Below, piece by piece: positions 11,758 through 23,772 of a stretch of DNA of 55,053 nt. Every line of letters starts with the position of its first letter. Positions within the stretch are counted from its first letter, which is position 1. Below the pieces are notes generated by a model. It did no database searches. It saw nothing but the letters and a program-made list of their open reading frames with translations, and was not told the origin of the DNA. The DNA comes from Gammaproteobacteria bacterium (GTDB lineage Bacteria > Pseudomonadota > Gammaproteobacteria > Ga0077536): assembly GCA_016874535.1 (NCBI GenBank), contig VGUA01000007.1, forward strand, positions 1 through 55,053, in the 5' to 3' direction. The position numbers and the translations under genes were made by a program.

Positions 11758-11770
11758 ATCCCGGCCCGCC

Positions 11771-12973
11771 TCAGGCGCCGGACTGCAGCGGTGCCAGTGC
11801 CGCCGCCAGATCCCGTCGAAGATCAGCCACGTCTTCCAGCCCGACCGAGAGCCTCACCAAGCCATCAACGATGCCGGCCTTGGCCCGATCGTCTGCGCTG
11901 AGTCGGCCATGAGTGGTGGTCGCCGGATGCGTGATGATGCTGCGCGTATCGCCCAGATTGCCGGTGATGGCGAAGAGCCGCACGCCATCGATGACCCGCC
12001 ACGCCGCTTCGCGCCCCCCCTCCACTTCGAAGGAAACAATGCCGCCAAAGCCGGTCTGCTGCCGCAGCGCCAGTGCGCGCTGGGGATGCGTGGCCAGCCC
12101 CGGGTAGTGGACACGGCTGACGGCCGGGTGGCCTTGCAGCCATTCGGCCAGTGCACCGGCGTTCGCGGAATGGGCGCGCATGCGCAGATTGAGCGTCTCC
12201 AGCCCCTTGAGGAAAACCCAGGCATTGAACGGACTCATGCTGGGCCCGGCAGCGCGCAGAAAGGGAAAGAATTTTTCGCGGATGAGCTGGGCGGTGGTCA
12301 CCAGCGCGCCGCCGACACATCGCCCCTGCCCGTCCAGATATTTGGTCGCGGAGTGGATGACGATGTCGGCACCCAGCGCCAGGGGACGCTGCAGCGCAGG
12401 CGTGCAGAAGCAGTTGTCCACCGCCAGCAGGCAATCACCCTGCGCACGGGCGATGGTGGCGACCGCCGCGATATCAACCACCTCGCCGAGTGGATTGGAG
12501 GGCGTCTCCAGAAACATCAGCCGGGTGTTCGGCGTGACCGCGGCCGTCCAGGCCGAGACGTCGGCTGCCTCGACGAAGCTCACCGCTATGCCGAACCGGC
12601 TCATGGACTGAAGCAGGCCGGTGGTGGTGCCAAAGACACTGCGTGAGCACACCACATGGTCACCGGATTTCAGCAGCCCCATGACCAAGGTGAGGATTGC
12701 GCTCATCCCGGACGCCGTGGCGAGGCAGGCCTCCCCGCCTTCGAGCGCAGCGAGACGCTCCTCGAAGGCACGCACAGTCGGATTGGTGAATCGCGAATAG
12801 ACATTGCCGTCCACGTCACCGGCGAATACCGCCGCTGCATGCGCTGCCGAGTCGAAACAGAAGCTGGAGGTGAGGAAGACGGGCTCGCTGTTCTCCCGTT
12901 CGGCAGAACGGTGCGAGCCGGCGTGCGTGGCGAGCGTGTCGAGCCCGCAGGTGTCGAGGGAATCGTCGGTCAT
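11771..12973 (-). CDS. metZ: O-succinylhomoserine sulfhydrylase
   Basis: A 400-aa Cys/Met-metabolism PLP enzyme that makes homocysteine directly from O-succinylhomoserine and sulfide. The PLP lysine is K211 in SATKYLDGQGR. The N-terminal TLATHAGSHRS, SRFTNPTVRAFE and ETPSNPLGEV blocks are typical. The assignment as MetZ rather than cystathionine gamma-synthase rests mainly on position: purF-metZ adjacency is conserved in Pseudomonas-type genomes. It lies 32 bases after purF and ends the long minus-strand cluster. Confidence 0.9.
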   Translation of the reverse strand: MTDDSLDTCGLDTLATHAGSHRSAERENSEPVFLTSSFCFDSAAHAAAVFAGDVDGNVYSRFTNPTVRAFEERLAALEGGEACLATASGMSAILTLVMGLLKSGDHVVCSRSVFGTTTGLLQSMSRFGIAVSFVEAADVSAWTAAVTPNTRLMFLETPSNPLGEVVDIAAVATIARAQGDCLLAVDNCFCTPALQRPLALGADIVIHSATKYLDGQGRCVGGALVTTAQLIREKFFPFLRAAGPSMSPFNAWVFLKGLETLNLRMRAHSANAGALAEWLQGHPAVSRVHYPGLATHPQRALALRQQTGFGGIVSFEVEGGREAAWRVIDGVRLFAITGNLGDTRSIITHPATTTHGRLSADDRAKAGIVDGLVRLSVGLEDVADLRRDLAAALAPLQSGA

Positions 12974-13005
12974 GGCGGCTTTTGCGGCAGGAGGTCCAGG
13001 CGGGT

Positions 13006-14538
<1,533 letters not shown>

Positions 14539-14561
14539 GCGTGAGTTGCTCGCGTTCGGGG

Positions 14562-15098
14562 TTAAGAAGAGCCGGCATCCGTCGCTGCTGCGGCGGGTTC
14601 CTGATCGTAGTCGAAATGCCCGGCAAATTCAGGAGGCAGCCACGTGATGGCGAGCCTGGCCAGTGCCTCGACATGGGGTAGCAGCACCGGCTCACGCCAC
14701 CAAGGGTCGCGCGGCAGTGGCGTAAGACCCGCCACCATCACCAGCGCTGTTGCAATCGCCACCCCGCGGGCCACACCGAAGAACACACCCAGCATGCGAT
14801 CGGTAGCCGTGAGACCGGTATGCGCCACCAGGCGCCCGATCAGGAAATTGAGCAGTGCGAATACAAGCAGGATACCCACCAGCAGAACGATGAAAGCGAG
14901 CGCGAGGCGTGCCGAGGGGACTTCAACCACATCGGCGAAACGGGCTGCAAGCGGGGGGGCGAAAGTGAATGCGCCCCAACCTGCGCAGGCCCAGCCGAGC
15001 AGGGACAGCACTTCGCGCACCAGCCCGCGAAAGAGGCTGAGCAGCGCCGAGAGTCCGACCACGGCCAGGATGAAGAGATCGGCCCAGTGCAGGCTCAC
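14562..15098 (-). CDS. cvpA: CvpA family inner-membrane protein
   Basis: A 178-aa protein with four predicted membrane segments (about residues 8-22, 31-49, 64-88 and 102-124) and a polar C-terminal tail. Motifs [15 protein letters not shown] and the [12 protein letters not shown] turn are family typical. CvpA is linked to colicin V production and to envelope stress or bile tolerance in other bacteria; its molecular activity is unknown. The GTG start follows the stop codon of the SPOR gene with no gap, which implies coupled translation. Confidence 0.93.
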   Translation of the reverse strand: MSLHWADLFILAVVGLSALLSLFRGLVREVLSLLGWACAGWGAFTFAPPLAARFADVVEVPSARLALAFIVLLVGILLVFALLNFLIGRLVAHTGLTATDRMLGVFFGVARGVAIATALVMVAGLTPLPRDPWWREPVLLPHVEALARLAITWLPPEFAGHFDYDQEPAAAATDAGSS

Positions 15099-15749
15099 TC
15101 AATCGCCCCTGACAATCATCCCGGAATACCCAAGCTCCTCTCTCAGTCTGCTGCGCATGGCCTCGGCCGCAACCCGATCCTTGCCCCCACTCACGCGCAC
15201 ACGAAAGCTCTGCTTGCCATCCACCTGCAGCGGGGATACGAAGGCCTGAAATCCTCCCACGATGAGACGAGCCCGCAGGCTGTCCGCGTTTTCCATACTG
15301 GAAAAGCTTCCAAGCTGGATCACCCACCCGCCATTGCGCGGCACTTGCGTGGTACCGCCCGGCGTCGGCCGCGCGGGCGGCGGAAGGGGCTCGGCTGCAG
15401 GAACTGGAATGGCAACCGGCTTGGGTGGAGCCGCTTGCGCGGTCTCGGCCGGGGCAGGCGGACTCGCTTCTGGCTTCGGTTCCGGTATCGGGAGGGTGGG
15501 TTCCGGTGGAAGCAGGCCGGCCATGGCTTCGGGATCCGCAGTCAGCCCTGCCGAGACTTCCTCGATTACTTCTGGCGCAGGCTCGGCAGGTGCATCCGGG
15601 AATTCATAGACCGGCATGGGCGCCATGTCGCGCGGCACGACGCGCGGTACCGGCGGCGTCTCCTGTTCGAGGAACGCCGGAATGATGAGCACGGCGAGGC
15701 TCACCAGCACCGCTGCACCAATCAGTCTCTGTTTGAGTTGGGGTTCCAT
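15099..15749 (-). CDS. dedD: SPOR domain protein (DedD-like)
   Basis: A 216-aa bitopic membrane protein: cytoplasmic N-terminus, transmembrane segment at about residues 9-27, a long Pro/Ala/Glu-rich periplasmic linker (30-138), and a C-terminal SPOR domain (141-214) beginning WVIQLGSFSSMENA. SPOR domains bind denuded peptidoglycan at the division septum. The start is the ATG at 15749, directly before the membrane anchor; the open frame continues upstream into folC without sense. The folC-dedD-cvpA order matches E. coli. Confidence 0.93.
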   Translation of the reverse strand: MEPQLKQRLIGAAVLVSLAVLIIPAFLEQETPPVPRVVPRDMAPMPVYEFPDAPAEPAPEVIEEVSAGLTADPEAMAGLLPPEPTLPIPEPKPEASPPAPAETAQAAPPKPVAIPVPAAEPLPPPARPTPGGTTQVPRNGGWVIQLGSFSSMENADSLRARLIVGGFQAFVSPLQVDGKQSFRVRVSGGKDRVAAEAMRSRLREELGYSGMIVRGD

Positions 15750-15762
15750 GGCAGGCCGGGTA

Positions 15763-17082
15763 TCAGGAGAACTCGGGTCGAAGAATGGCCAAGGCCTCGC
15801 CCACCGTGATGAACGAGCCGACGATGAGCACCCGTTCACCGGGAGCCGCCTTGTCCGCGGCGCTGCGTACCGCCTCTGCCACGGAATCATGGAGATCCGC
15901 GACACCGCGTCTCGCCAATCCGCGCCAGGTATCCGCCAGTTCAGCGGCGAGGGCACCCTGGCGCGCCGTGAGCGTGGCGAGGTGCCAGTAATCCACCACC
16001 TTGGATAATCGGTTCATCACGCTGGCGCGATCCTTCGTGCGAAGCATGCCAAGCACCACATGCGTCTTCGGCACCGGCGGGAGAGTCATGAGGGTGGCGA
16101 CGAAATACTCCACTGCCTGCGCATTGTGGGCCACGTCGAGAATGTACTCCACCGGTCCCGGGAGACGCTGGAAGCGCCCGGGCAGCACGGTCGAGGACAA
16201 GGCTGCGGCAATCTGGTCCCGGTTGACCGGGTGGCGTGTTGCGAGACGCTCGACCGCCTTCAGTACGCCCGATGCGTTGCGCAGCTGGTAGCCGCCGCTG
16301 AGGCTGGGTTTGGGCAGATGGTCCAGCAGCACATCACCGGACCACCAGGTCCAGTAATCCTGGTTGTCGACGAAATGGAAGGATTGGCCCAGCAACGCCA
16401 GTTGCGCGCCAGTCTCGCGCGCCACATCGACCAGGCTGTGCGGCACCTGCGGATCGGAGCACACGGCCGGTCTTCCCGCGCGCATGATGCCCGCTTTCTC
16501 CCGTGCGATTTCCTCACGGGTTCCACCGAGGAACTCCACGTGGTCGATATCGAGAGTGGCGATCACCGCCACGTCCGCATCAACGAGGTTGACGGCATCG
16601 AGACGCCCGCCCATGCCCACCTCCAGGATGGCGAGATCGAGTCCGGCCTCGGCAAAGATCATCAGTGCGGCAAGGGTTCCGAACTCGAATACCGTGAGCG
16701 GAGTACCGTCCCGTGCGGCGTCCACGCGCTCGAATGCGGCGCAGATCTGGTCATCACTCACGGGGTGGTGCTGAATCCTGATGCGCTCGTTGTAACGGAT
16801 GAGATGCGGCGACGTGTAAGCCGCGACGCGGTAGCCGGCTTCGCTGTAGATGCGCTCCAGCATCGCCACCGTGGAACCCTTGCCATTGGTGCCTGCCACG
16901 GTGATGACGGTGCATGGCAGGGACAAAAGCCCCAGTCGGGCCGCCACCGCGCGACAGCGGTCCAGCCCCAGCTCGATGTCGCGGGTGTGCAGCGTCTCCT
17001 GCCAGCTCAACCAGTCCTGCAGGGAGCGCGGGGAAGTCGCAGCAGCGTCCTCGTCACGCCCCGTCTGCGAAGGGATGTTCAT
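15763..17082 (-). CDS. folC: Bifunctional folylpolyglutamate synthase / dihydrofolate synthase
   Basis: A 439-aa Mur-ligase-like enzyme that adds glutamate to dihydropteroate and to folates. The ATP-binding P-loop is VAGTNGKGST (residues 62-71). SPHLIRYNERI, EVGMGGRLDAVN and the LDVAHNAQA motif are all present. The spacing is tight: 11 bases after accD and 13 before the SPOR gene. Full length for a gammaproteobacterial FolC. No folP gene is present in this window. Confidence 0.96.
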   Translation of the reverse strand: MNIPSQTGRDEDAAATSPRSLQDWLSWQETLHTRDIELGLDRCRAVAARLGLLSLPCTVITVAGTNGKGSTVAMLERIYSEAGYRVAAYTSPHLIRYNERIRIQHHPVSDDQICAAFERVDAARDGTPLTVFEFGTLAALMIFAEAGLDLAILEVGMGGRLDAVNLVDADVAVIATLDIDHVEFLGGTREEIAREKAGIMRAGRPAVCSDPQVPHSLVDVARETGAQLALLGQSFHFVDNQDYWTWWSGDVLLDHLPKPSLSGGYQLRNASGVLKAVERLATRHPVNRDQIAAALSSTVLPGRFQRLPGPVEYILDVAHNAQAVEYFVATLMTLPPVPKTHVVLGMLRTKDRASVMNRLSKVVDYWHLATLTARQGALAAELADTWRGLARRGVADLHDSVAEAVRSAADKAAPGERVLIVGSFITVGEALAILRPEFS

Positions 17083-17093
17083 TGCATGCGGGT

Positions 17094-17969
17094 TCAGGCG
17101 AGAGTCTGTGCCGGTGCTTCGGCATGCATGAGAATCGCGAGCGCGCTACCGAGGCGTTGGCGCAACTCGCGACGATCACAGATGAAGTCGAGCGCGCCGT
17201 GATCCAGCAGGAACTCACTGCGCTGGAAACCCTCCGGCAGCACCTGGCGCACGGTCTGTTCAATCACGCGGGGCCCGGCAAAACCGATGAGTGCATTCGG
17301 CTCGGCCACGTTGAGATCGCCCAGCATCGCAATGCTGGCGGAGACCCCCCCCATGGTGGGGTCGGTCAGTACGGAGACGTACGGCAGGCGTTGGGCGCGG
17401 AGTTCGGCCACCGCGGCGCTGGTCTTGGCCATCTGCATCAACGAGACGAGCGCTTCCTGCATGCGGGCGCCGCCACTGGCATGGAAGCAGACCAGCGGCA
17501 CACGTTCCTCCAGGGCACGTCGGGCGCCACGCACGAAGCACACAGCCACCACCGAGCCCATCGACCCACCCATGAAATCGAAATCAAACGCCGCCGCCAC
17601 CAGCGGCATGCCAAGCAGGGTGCCGCGCTGGACCACCAGCGCGTCATTCTCACCGGTTTCCTCTTGCGCCGCGCTCAGGCGATCCCGGTAACGTTTCGAA
17701 TCCTTGAACTTGAGGAAATCCGCCGGCGCGATGTTCTGGCCGATCTCCACTCCAGTGCCGGCATCAAGGAACTGTTGCAGGCGCTTGCGGGCGGAGATGC
17801 GCATGTGGTGTCCGCACTTGATGCAGACTTCGAGATTCCGTTCGAGCTCCGCGCGATAGAGCACCGCCTTGCAGCTGGGACAGCTCGACCAGACGCCTTC
17901 GGGAATGGATTTACGGCCCGCGCCCTCGATGCGAATGCGGGACGGCAGGAGTTTCTTGAACCAGTTCAC
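17094..17969 (-). CDS. accD: Acetyl-CoA carboxylase carboxyltransferase subunit beta
   Basis: A 291-aa subunit that, with AccA, transfers carboxyl from carboxybiotin to acetyl-CoA in fatty acid synthesis. The zinc ribbon is C30-x2-C33-x15-C49-x2-C52. The crotonase-fold core follows, with [19 protein letters not shown] and [18 protein letters not shown] chose the GTG at 17969, which gives the family start MNWFKKLLP; the longer frame to 18098 runs into trpA and has no family similarity. It lies 13 bases after trpA. Confidence 0.96.
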   Translation of the reverse strand: MNWFKKLLPSRIRIEGAGRKSIPEGVWSSCPSCKAVLYRAELERNLEVCIKCGHHMRISARKRLQQFLDAGTGVEIGQNIAPADFLKFKDSKRYRDRLSAAQEETGENDALVVQRGTLLGMPLVAAAFDFDFMGGSMGSVVAVCFVRGARRALEERVPLVCFHASGGARMQEALVSLMQMAKTSAAVAELRAQRLPYVSVLTDPTMGGVSASIAMLGDLNVAEPNALIGFAGPRVIEQTVRQVLPEGFQRSEFLLDHGALDFICDRRELRQRLGSALAILMHAEAPAQTLA

Positions 17970-17982
17970 GATCTGCTCTCGC

Positions 17983-18804
17983 TCAAGCCGCGCGCCGCGC
18001 GTCCATGGCGGCACGCATGTCGCGTGCAAAGGCTTCCAGGCGCCGCGCCAGTTCCGCCGGCTCGCGGGCGTGTTGCTCAATAAGCTCGACCAGCACACTG
18101 CCCACGATCACCGCGTCACTGAAGCCGGCCAGCACCGCCGCGGCTTCAGGGGTGCGTACGCCGAAACCCACGCCCACAGGGAGTGTGGTCTGTCCTTTCA
18201 GTGTGCTCACGAAGCGCTGTACCTCATCGGCATCGGAGGTTTTCTGTCCCGTGACTCCTTTTACCGACACGTAGTAGACGAAACCCGAGGCCCGTGCGCA
18301 GATGGCACGCACGCGCTCCTGGCCGGAGGTGGGCGCCAGCAGGTAGATCTGCTCCAGTCCGTGTCGGGCGAAGGCTTCGTGGCAGTCATGGGACTCTTCC
18401 GGGGGCAGGTCGACCGTGAGCACACCATCCACACCGGCGGCCACGGCGCGCTCCGCGAAACGCTCGTAGCCCATGCACTCGATGGGATTCAGGTAGCCCA
18501 TCAGCACAACCGGCGTCGTGTTATCGGTCGTGCGAAAACGGCTCACCAGTTCGAGCACGCGCGCGAGGGTCATACCGCCTTCCAGCGCGCGTTCGCTGGC
18601 ACGCTGGATGGTTGGTCCGTCCGCCATCGGATCGGAGAAGGGCACCCCAAGCTCGATGAGATCGGCGCCACCGCGGACCAACGCCTGCATGCTGGCCAGG
18701 GTGGTGTCGGCGTCGGGATCGCCAGCCGTGATGAAAGTGATGAGCCCGGCGCGTCGCGCGGCGGCAAGCTCTGCGAAACGGCGGGGAATGCGATTCTGAC
18801 TCAA
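17983..18804 (-). CDS. trpA: Tryptophan synthase alpha subunit
   Basis: A 273-aa TIM-barrel subunit that cleaves indole-3-glycerol phosphate to indole, which is channelled to TrpB. The conserved [26 protein letters not shown] and [10 protein letters not shown] regions are visible. The start codon is TTG with a good CGGAG site about seven bases upstream. Full length. It lies 33 bases after trpB and directly before accD, as in Xanthomonas-type genomes. Confidence 0.96.
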   Translation of the reverse strand: MSQNRIPRRFAELAAARRAGLITFITAGDPDADTTLASMQALVRGGADLIELGVPFSDPMADGPTIQRASERALEGGMTLARVLELVSRFRTTDNTTPVVLMGYLNPIECMGYERFAERAVAAGVDGVLTVDLPPEESHDCHEAFARHGLEQIYLLAPTSGQERVRAICARASGFVYYVSVKGVTGQKTSDADEVQRFVSTLKGQTTLPVGVGFGVRTPEAAAVLAGFSDAVIVGSVLVELIEQHAREPAELARRLEAFARDMRAAMDARRAA

Positions 18805-18837
18805 CGCGATACTCCGAGAGGGTTCACAAGGCGGTTC

Positions 18838-20088
18838 CTAGAGGGTGATGCCATCGAGGTTGGCTACCGTGGGGATGTCCTTGTCACCACGGCCGGACAG
18901 GTTGATGACCAGAATCTGATCGCGCGCCAGAGTGGGCGCGAGTTTTTCGACCCAGGCAAGCGCGTGACTGGATTCCAGCGCGGGCATGATGCCTTCGGTG
19001 CGGGTGAGATTGCGGAAAGCCGCGAGCGCTTCCTCGTCCGTCACCGCCACGTACTCGGCCCGTCCGATGTCCTTCAGCCATGAGTGCTCGGGACCGACGC
19101 CGGGATAATCGAGCCCCGCCGAGACCGAATGGGTCTCGATGATCTGGCCGTTCTCATCCTGCATCAGGTAAGTGCGGTTGCCGTGGAGTACTCCGGGTCG
19201 ACCGGCACTCAAGGGCGCCGAGTGGCGGCCGGTCTCCACGCCATCCCCTCCGGCTTCCACGCCGATCAGCCGCACCGAAGTGTCCTCCAGGAACGGATGG
19301 AAGATACCCATCGCATTCGAGCCACCGCCCACACAGGCCAGTACCGCATCGGGCAGCCGGCCAAGCTGAGCCAGGCATTGCTCACGGGTCTCACGACCGA
19401 TGATGGCCTGGAAGTCGCGCACGATCATCGGATACGGGTGCGGCCCGGCCACGGTCCCGATGATGTAGAAGGTGTCGTCGACGTTGCTCACCCAGTCGCG
19501 CATCGCCTCGTTGAGCGCGTCCTTCAGCGTTTTCGATCCGCTCGTGACGGGCATCACCTCCGCGCCCAGCAGTTTCATGCGGAACACGTTGAGCGACTGG
19601 CGCTGGATATCGTTGGCGCCCATGTAGACGCGACAGGTCAGCCCGAATCTGGCCGACACCGTGGCGGTTGCCACGCCATGCTGGCCGGCACCCGTCTCGG
19701 CGATGATGCGGCGCTTGCCCATGCGTCGTGCCAGCAGGGCCTGACCTAACGCGCTGTTGATCTTGTGCGCCCCGGTGTGGTTCAGGTCTTCACGTTTCAG
19801 GTAGATCCGCGCACCGCCCAAGGCTTCGGACCAGCGTCGCGCGTAATACAGGGGGGATGGCCGTCCGACATAGTGCTTGAGATCGTCCTCGAGCTCGGCA
19901 AGGAATTCCGGGTCCGTGGAGTACTTGCGGTAGGCGGCTTCCAGTTCAGCGAGCGGGCCCATCAGGGTCTCGGACACGAATTTGCCGCCGTAAGGGCCGA
20001 AATGCCCGCGCGCATCGGGCTGCATCTCGAACTGTGACAAGGTGCGCTGCAGATCAGGCTTGGCGTTCAAAGTTTCGTACCTCGGCAA
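18838..20088 (-). CDS. trpB: Tryptophan synthase beta subunit
   Basis: A PLP enzyme (416 aa from the TTG at 20088) that condenses indole with serine. The PLP lysine lies in [10 protein letters not shown], with [10 protein letters not shown] before it and [13 protein letters not shown] as the phosphate loop. The start is uncertain. The longest frame uses a TTG that overlaps trpF by 35 bases. A TTG six codons later has GAGG nine bases upstream, and the ATG at 20025 gives the conserved [16 protein letters not shown] start but has no clear ribosome-binding site. Coupling to trpF is likely in any case. Confidence 0.95.
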   Translation of the reverse strand: MPRYETLNAKPDLQRTLSQFEMQPDARGHFGPYGGKFVSETLMGPLAELEAAYRKYSTDPEFLAELEDDLKHYVGRPSPLYYARRWSEALGGARIYLKREDLNHTGAHKINSALGQALLARRMGKRRIIAETGAGQHGVATATVSARFGLTCRVYMGANDIQRQSLNVFRMKLLGAEVMPVTSGSKTLKDALNEAMRDWVSNVDDTFYIIGTVAGPHPYPMIVRDFQAIIGRETREQCLAQLGRLPDAVLACVGGGSNAMGIFHPFLEDTSVRLIGVEAGGDGVETGRHSAPLSAGRPGVLHGNRTYLMQDENGQIIETHSVSAGLDYPGVGPEHSWLKDIGRAEYVAVTDEEALAAFRNLTRTEGIMPALESSHALAWVEKLAPTLARDQILVINLSGRGDKDIPTVANLDGITL

Positions 20089-20686
20089 CGAACTCGCGAA
20101 TCTTCGCGATGTTCTTGATTCCTTTGGATGATTCTACTCCGCCGCTCACATCCACGGCATAGGGTGCGAGCAGCTTCAGGGCGGTGCCCACGTTGCCCGC
20201 GTCCAACCCTCCGGCCAGCACCAGGGGGTAGTCCCTGGGTCCCGTGAGCAGTGACCAGTCGAAGGAGACTCCGGTGCCACCCGGAAGCTCAGGGTGCCAA
20301 GCGTCGATGAGCAAGGCGCGAGCGCCTGCATACTGCAGTGCAATGCGCGCGAAATCCAGCCCGGGCCTCGCCTGGACGGCCTTGATCCAAGGTCGAGGGC
20401 TCGCCGTGCAATCGGCGGGGGTTTCCGCGCCGTGAAACTGTACAAGGTCGACACCGGACTCCTCCACCTGCGCACGCATGAGCGCCCCCTCGGCGTCGAC
20501 GAACAGCCCAACCGTGCTGATGAACGGCGGCAGGCGTTCGATGATGCGCCCCGCCGCCTGAGCGGTGAGATAGCGTGGGCTCGGCGGATAGAACACGAAG
20601 CCCAGCGCATCCACGCCCGCCTCCACCGCGGCGAGCGCGTCATCCAGCCGGGTAATCCCGCAGATCTTGATCCGGACTCGTGGCAT
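20054..20686 (-). CDS. trpF: Phosphoribosylanthranilate isomerase
   Basis: A 210-aa TIM-barrel enzyme for the third tryptophan step, the Amadori rearrangement of PRA to CdRP. The N-terminal [16 protein letters not shown] and the active-site QFHGAETP and [13 protein letters not shown] segments are typical. The start is the ATG at 20686 ([10 protein letters not shown]); the upstream open extension overlaps truA and has no family similarity. The trpF-trpB-trpA order sits between truA and accD and lacks the other trp genes, a split arrangement common in Pseudomonas-type bacteria. Confidence 0.95.
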   Translation of the reverse strand: MPRVRIKICGITRLDDALAAVEAGVDALGFVFYPPSPRYLTAQAAGRIIERLPPFISTVGLFVDAEGALMRAQVEESGVDLVQFHGAETPADCTASPRPWIKAVQARPGLDFARIALQYAGARALLIDAWHPELPGGTGVSFDWSLLTGPRDYPLVLAGGLDAGNVGTALKLLAPYAVDVSGGVESSKGIKNIAKIREFVAEVRNFERQA

Positions 20687-20777
20687 GGCGCTTGGATTTT
20701 GGCAATGGTGGCGGCGTCGTGCGCCGGGGCTGACGATTATCCACCCGGGCAAGGAATGGGTACAGCAAGCACCGGCC

Positions 20778-21569
20778 TCATGGCGCAAGGCCGCTCGAAT
20801 CCGAGGTCGGGATTCCGAAGTGCGGGGGATACTCCACGCGGATGAGATAGAGCCCGTCCGGGGGCGCTGTCACGCCAGCCCGGGTGCGGTCCCGCGCCGC
20901 CAGCAGGGCGTCGATCCAGTCTACCGGGCGTTCGCCCCGTCCGATTTCGAGCAGCGCACCGGTGAGGTTGCGCACCATATGCTGCAGGAAGGCGTTTGCT
21001 TCCACATCGAGTATCACCTTGCTGTCCTCCCGACGTATGGCGATGCGGTGCACGGTGCGGACGGGATGACTGGCCTGGCAGCCCGCAGCTCGGAAGCTTG
21101 AAAAATCGTGCTCGCCCACCAGCGCCTGCGCGGCAGTATTCATGCGCGCGGCATCGAGCGGCTTGAGCTCCCAGGTTGCACGGCGTGCCCACAGGGCGAC
21201 TCGGGTCGGCTGGTTCAGGATGACATACCGGTAAGCGCGCGCAGTCGCGGAAAAGCGCGCGTTGAAATCCTGCGGGACTTCGACCGCCCAGCGTACCGCC
21301 ACTTCCCGTGGCAGGTTGGCATTGGTCCCGAGCACCCACGACCGCAGGCTGCGCACTGCATGGGTCTCGAAGTGAACAACCTGGCCCGTGGCATGGACAC
21401 CGGCGTCTGTGCGGCCGGCACACCAGGTCGTGACCGGATGATCCGCGACCTTGGACAGCGCTTCTTCCAGACAGGCCTGCACCGTGCGTGCGTGGCGCTG
21501 GGTCTGCCAGCCGCTGAAGGCTGCGCCGTCGTATTCAAGACCCAAGGCGATCTTAGGGGCGATCTTCAT
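20778..21569 (-). CDS. truA: tRNA pseudouridine(38-40) synthase
   Basis: A 263-aa enzyme that modifies uridines 38-40 in the tRNA anticodon arm. The catalytic aspartate is D55 in CAGRTDAGVHATGQV. Other typical stretches are LEYDGAAFSGWQ (11-22), NARFSATARAYRY and LQHMVRNLTGAL. Full length. It follows fimV by 40 bases that contain a 12-base GC palindrome (CCGCCCGGGCGG) but no T-run, so read-through is likely. The fimV-truA order is conserved in Pseudomonas-type genomes. Confidence 0.96.
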   Translation of the reverse strand: MKIAPKIALGLEYDGAAFSGWQTQRHARTVQACLEEALSKVADHPVTTWCAGRTDAGVHATGQVVHFETHAVRSLRSWVLGTNANLPREVAVRWAVEVPQDFNARFSATARAYRYVILNQPTRVALWARRATWELKPLDAARMNTAAQALVGEHDFSSFRAAGCQASHPVRTVHRIAIRREDSKVILDVEANAFLQHMVRNLTGALLEIGRGERPVDWIDALLAARDRTRAGVTAPPDGLYLIRVEYPPHFGIPTSDSSGLAP

Positions 21570-21609
21570 TGCTCTCGCCAGCCGCCCGGGCGGGCGCTCC
21601 GGCCGGCTC

Positions 21610-23772
21610 TCAGGCGATTTGCGTCATCAGGCGACGCGCTTCTTCCAGCTGCGTGGCGTTGCCTGTCTGCAATACCTCTTCAAGTATCTGACGGGCACCG
21701 TCGGCATCCCCGAGTTCGATGTAGGCGCGTGCAAGATTGAGCTTGGTATCGGTCTGGTGCAGGGGGCTGCTTTCCTCTTCCTCGCCCTGCAGGGCGAGTT
21801 CGGCCCGATTGCGCGCCTCGGCGGATTTGCGCAGGGCGTCCGGATCCAGCGCCATGGTGTCGACCATGGGCGAGGAACCCGCATCGCCCAAGGTGAAGTC
21901 GAGTTCGATATCACCGCCCTCTTCGTCAGGCTCCAGCGACAAGCTCAGCACGCTGTCGCCCTCATCGTCCACGTCAAGGCTTGCGATGGAGGCTTCCATG
22001 GAACGCGTGATGTCGGCGAGGGATTCTCCCACGGTGGTTTCGGGCGCCGGTAGCGTCGTCTCGGGATAACCGCCGGTGGGGGGAAACTCTGAGGTATCTT
22101 CCAGAGAGAGGTCGAGCTCATCGGCCAGATCCGCCAGCGACCCCCGCGCGGCCTCCGCACGGGTTTGATCCAGCGAAAGATCGATTTCCGGGATTTCAGG
22201 CTCCAGCGATGTCTGGACCGGGTGGCCACCCGGTGCGGGCAGGCTCAAGGTCCGTCGGCTGGCGGCCGCGCGCTGGATCAGCAAGGCAGGCAGCACTATC
22301 AGCAGGACAAGGATGCCGACGACCGTGGCAGCACCGCCGGGCAAGGCATCGCGCAGAGCCTCCGGGACCAGGCTGTCCAGCATTCCAACCGTCTCGGGTT
22401 CGGGCGGCGGCGCGGCGCGGGCGCGTTCTGCCTTGGCCTGAAGCGCGGCCAGTTCCTCGTCCTTGACCTTCAGCTGGCGCTGGAGGAGATCGATGATCTG
22501 TTCCGCCTCGGTGAGCCTCGCCTCCAGCTCCGCATTCTCGCGGGCACTCACATCCGCGCTTTCCATGGCGAGCGCGGGGTCAGCAGTCCCCTCCGCATCA
22601 TTGCCGGGCGCCTCGCTGGCCTCTTGTGTCTCGGGGGCCGAGAGTTCAAGCCGTGCCTCGCGCTCCAGCGCGTCCTCCAGCGCATCGGGCGGGGTCTGCG
22701 CCGTCTCGTCCGCAGCCAGGGCGGCGTCGGTCGCAACGTCCGCGGAGGCCGCCTCCTTCGCTGCATCGGCCGCAGCTTCCTCAACAGATTCCTCTACGGC
22801 CTCCTCGATGATGGCCTCGAGGTCTGCCACTTCGGTGTCTGCGTCGCCTGCAGTCGGCTCGGCAGGAGTGGTGGACTCTGCAGGTGCCGTCGCGGCCACC
22901 GCGGACTCTGGCGTGGCCGCGGGTACCGGGACCGGCGTTGCCTGCTGCTGGCGCAGGGCCTGCCAGGCCTCGGCCTGACGCTCGAATTCCGCAGTTGCAG
23001 CGGGCCGATCCAGCGCGGAAATTTCCGCCGGCTCGGGCAGGCGCAGGACCACACCCCGCCGCAGACGATTCACGTTTCCGCCGACGAACGCCTCGGGATT
23101 GGCGCGCACCAGCGCCATTATCATCAGGTGCACACTCACCGTGCGATCCGGTCGGTAATCCAGTGCGAGCTCCCACGCGGTGGCGCCGGGCGGCACGGTG
23201 ATCTGGCCCGTGGCGGCGTCAGCCGGTGGGGCCACTGCAGGGGTGCTCGGGGAGGTTGGCGCGGGCAGGGCCGCAGGCGCCGGCGTGGCGGCCACAGTGG
23301 CGGATGCAGGCAGCGCGGCAACCAACGCAGGCCCGGCGGCCGTGACCGGGGCAGCCACTCCCGCCGGACGACCTTGTGCATATTCGGGGGGATCCAGCAG
23401 GACCGTGTACTCGCGCACGATACGGCCGTTGGCCCAATCGAGCTCGATGAGGAAATTGAGATAGGGCTCACGCACGGGGTCGAGGCTGCGGATTCGCAGA
23501 TACTCGGCGCCCGGCTCATCCGCCACCACCTCGAAACGGAGCATGAGCAACACGGATTCGCGTGGGATGCCGGCCCGGGCGAACTGCGTCGTGTCGGCGA
23601 GGCGCGCCTTGAGGGTGTCGAAGTCCTTGACCGAGCTGCCGGTGAAGGAGATACGCGCTTCGAAGGGTTCGTTGAGCGAGGAACGGGTTTCGAGAGCCCC
23701 GAGTCCCAGGGCCATGGCCAAGGGACTCAGCAAAGCCGTCAGGACCAGGACAACGGCTCTCATCCGTCGCAT
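21610..23772 (-). CDS. fimV: FimV/HubP-like polar scaffold protein
   Basis: A 720-aa envelope protein. It has a signal peptide (1-24), the conserved FimV N-terminal periplasmic domain beginning LGLGALETRSSLNEPFEA (25-135), a Pro/Ala linker, a LysM-like peptidoglycan-binding segment (about 190-246), an acidic Ala/Glu-rich region (about 310-410), a coiled coil (410-453), a transmembrane helix (481-500), and an acidic cytoplasmic region ending in a TPR-like FimV C-terminal motif (675-720). In relatives this protein organises polar type IV pili, twitching and cyclic-di-AMP/GMP signalling. The start is the ATG at 23772, with AGGAA seven bases upstream; the longer frame is not supported. Neighbour asd is the usual one. 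Confidence 0.93.
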   Translation of the reverse strand: MRRMRAVVLVLTALLSPLAMALGLGALETRSSLNEPFEARISFTGSSVKDFDTLKARLADTTQFARAGIPRESVLLMLRFEVVADEPGAEYLRIRSLDPVREPYLNFLIELDWANGRIVREYTVLLDPPEYAQGRPAGVAAPVTAAGPALVAALPASATVAATPAPAALPAPTSPSTPAVAPPADAATGQITVPPGATAWELALDYRPDRTVSVHLMIMALVRANPEAFVGGNVNRLRRGVVLRLPEPAEISALDRPAATAEFERQAEAWQALRQQQATPVPVPAATPESAVAATAPAESTTPAEPTAGDADTEVADLEAIIEEAVEESVEEAAADAAKEAASADVATDAALAADETAQTPPDALEDALEREARLELSAPETQEASEAPGNDAEGTADPALAMESADVSARENAELEARLTEAEQIIDLLQRQLKVKDEELAALQAKAERARAAPPPEPETVGMLDSLVPEALRDALPGGAATVVGILVLLIVLPALLIQRAAASRRTLSLPAPGGHPVQTSLEPEIPEIDLSLDQTRAEAARGSLADLADELDLSLEDTSEFPPTGGYPETTLPAPETTVGESLADITRSMEASIASLDVDDEGDSVLSLSLEPDEEGGDIELDFTLGDAGSSPMVDTMALDPDALRKSAEARNRAELALQGEEEESSPLHQTDTKLNLARAYIELGDADGARQILEEVLQTGNATQLEEARRLMTQIA

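Noticed and set aside
21582-21593. GC palindrome CCGCCCGGGCGG as a terminator between fimV and truA
   Set aside because: No loop and no T-run; the genes are probably co-transcribed.
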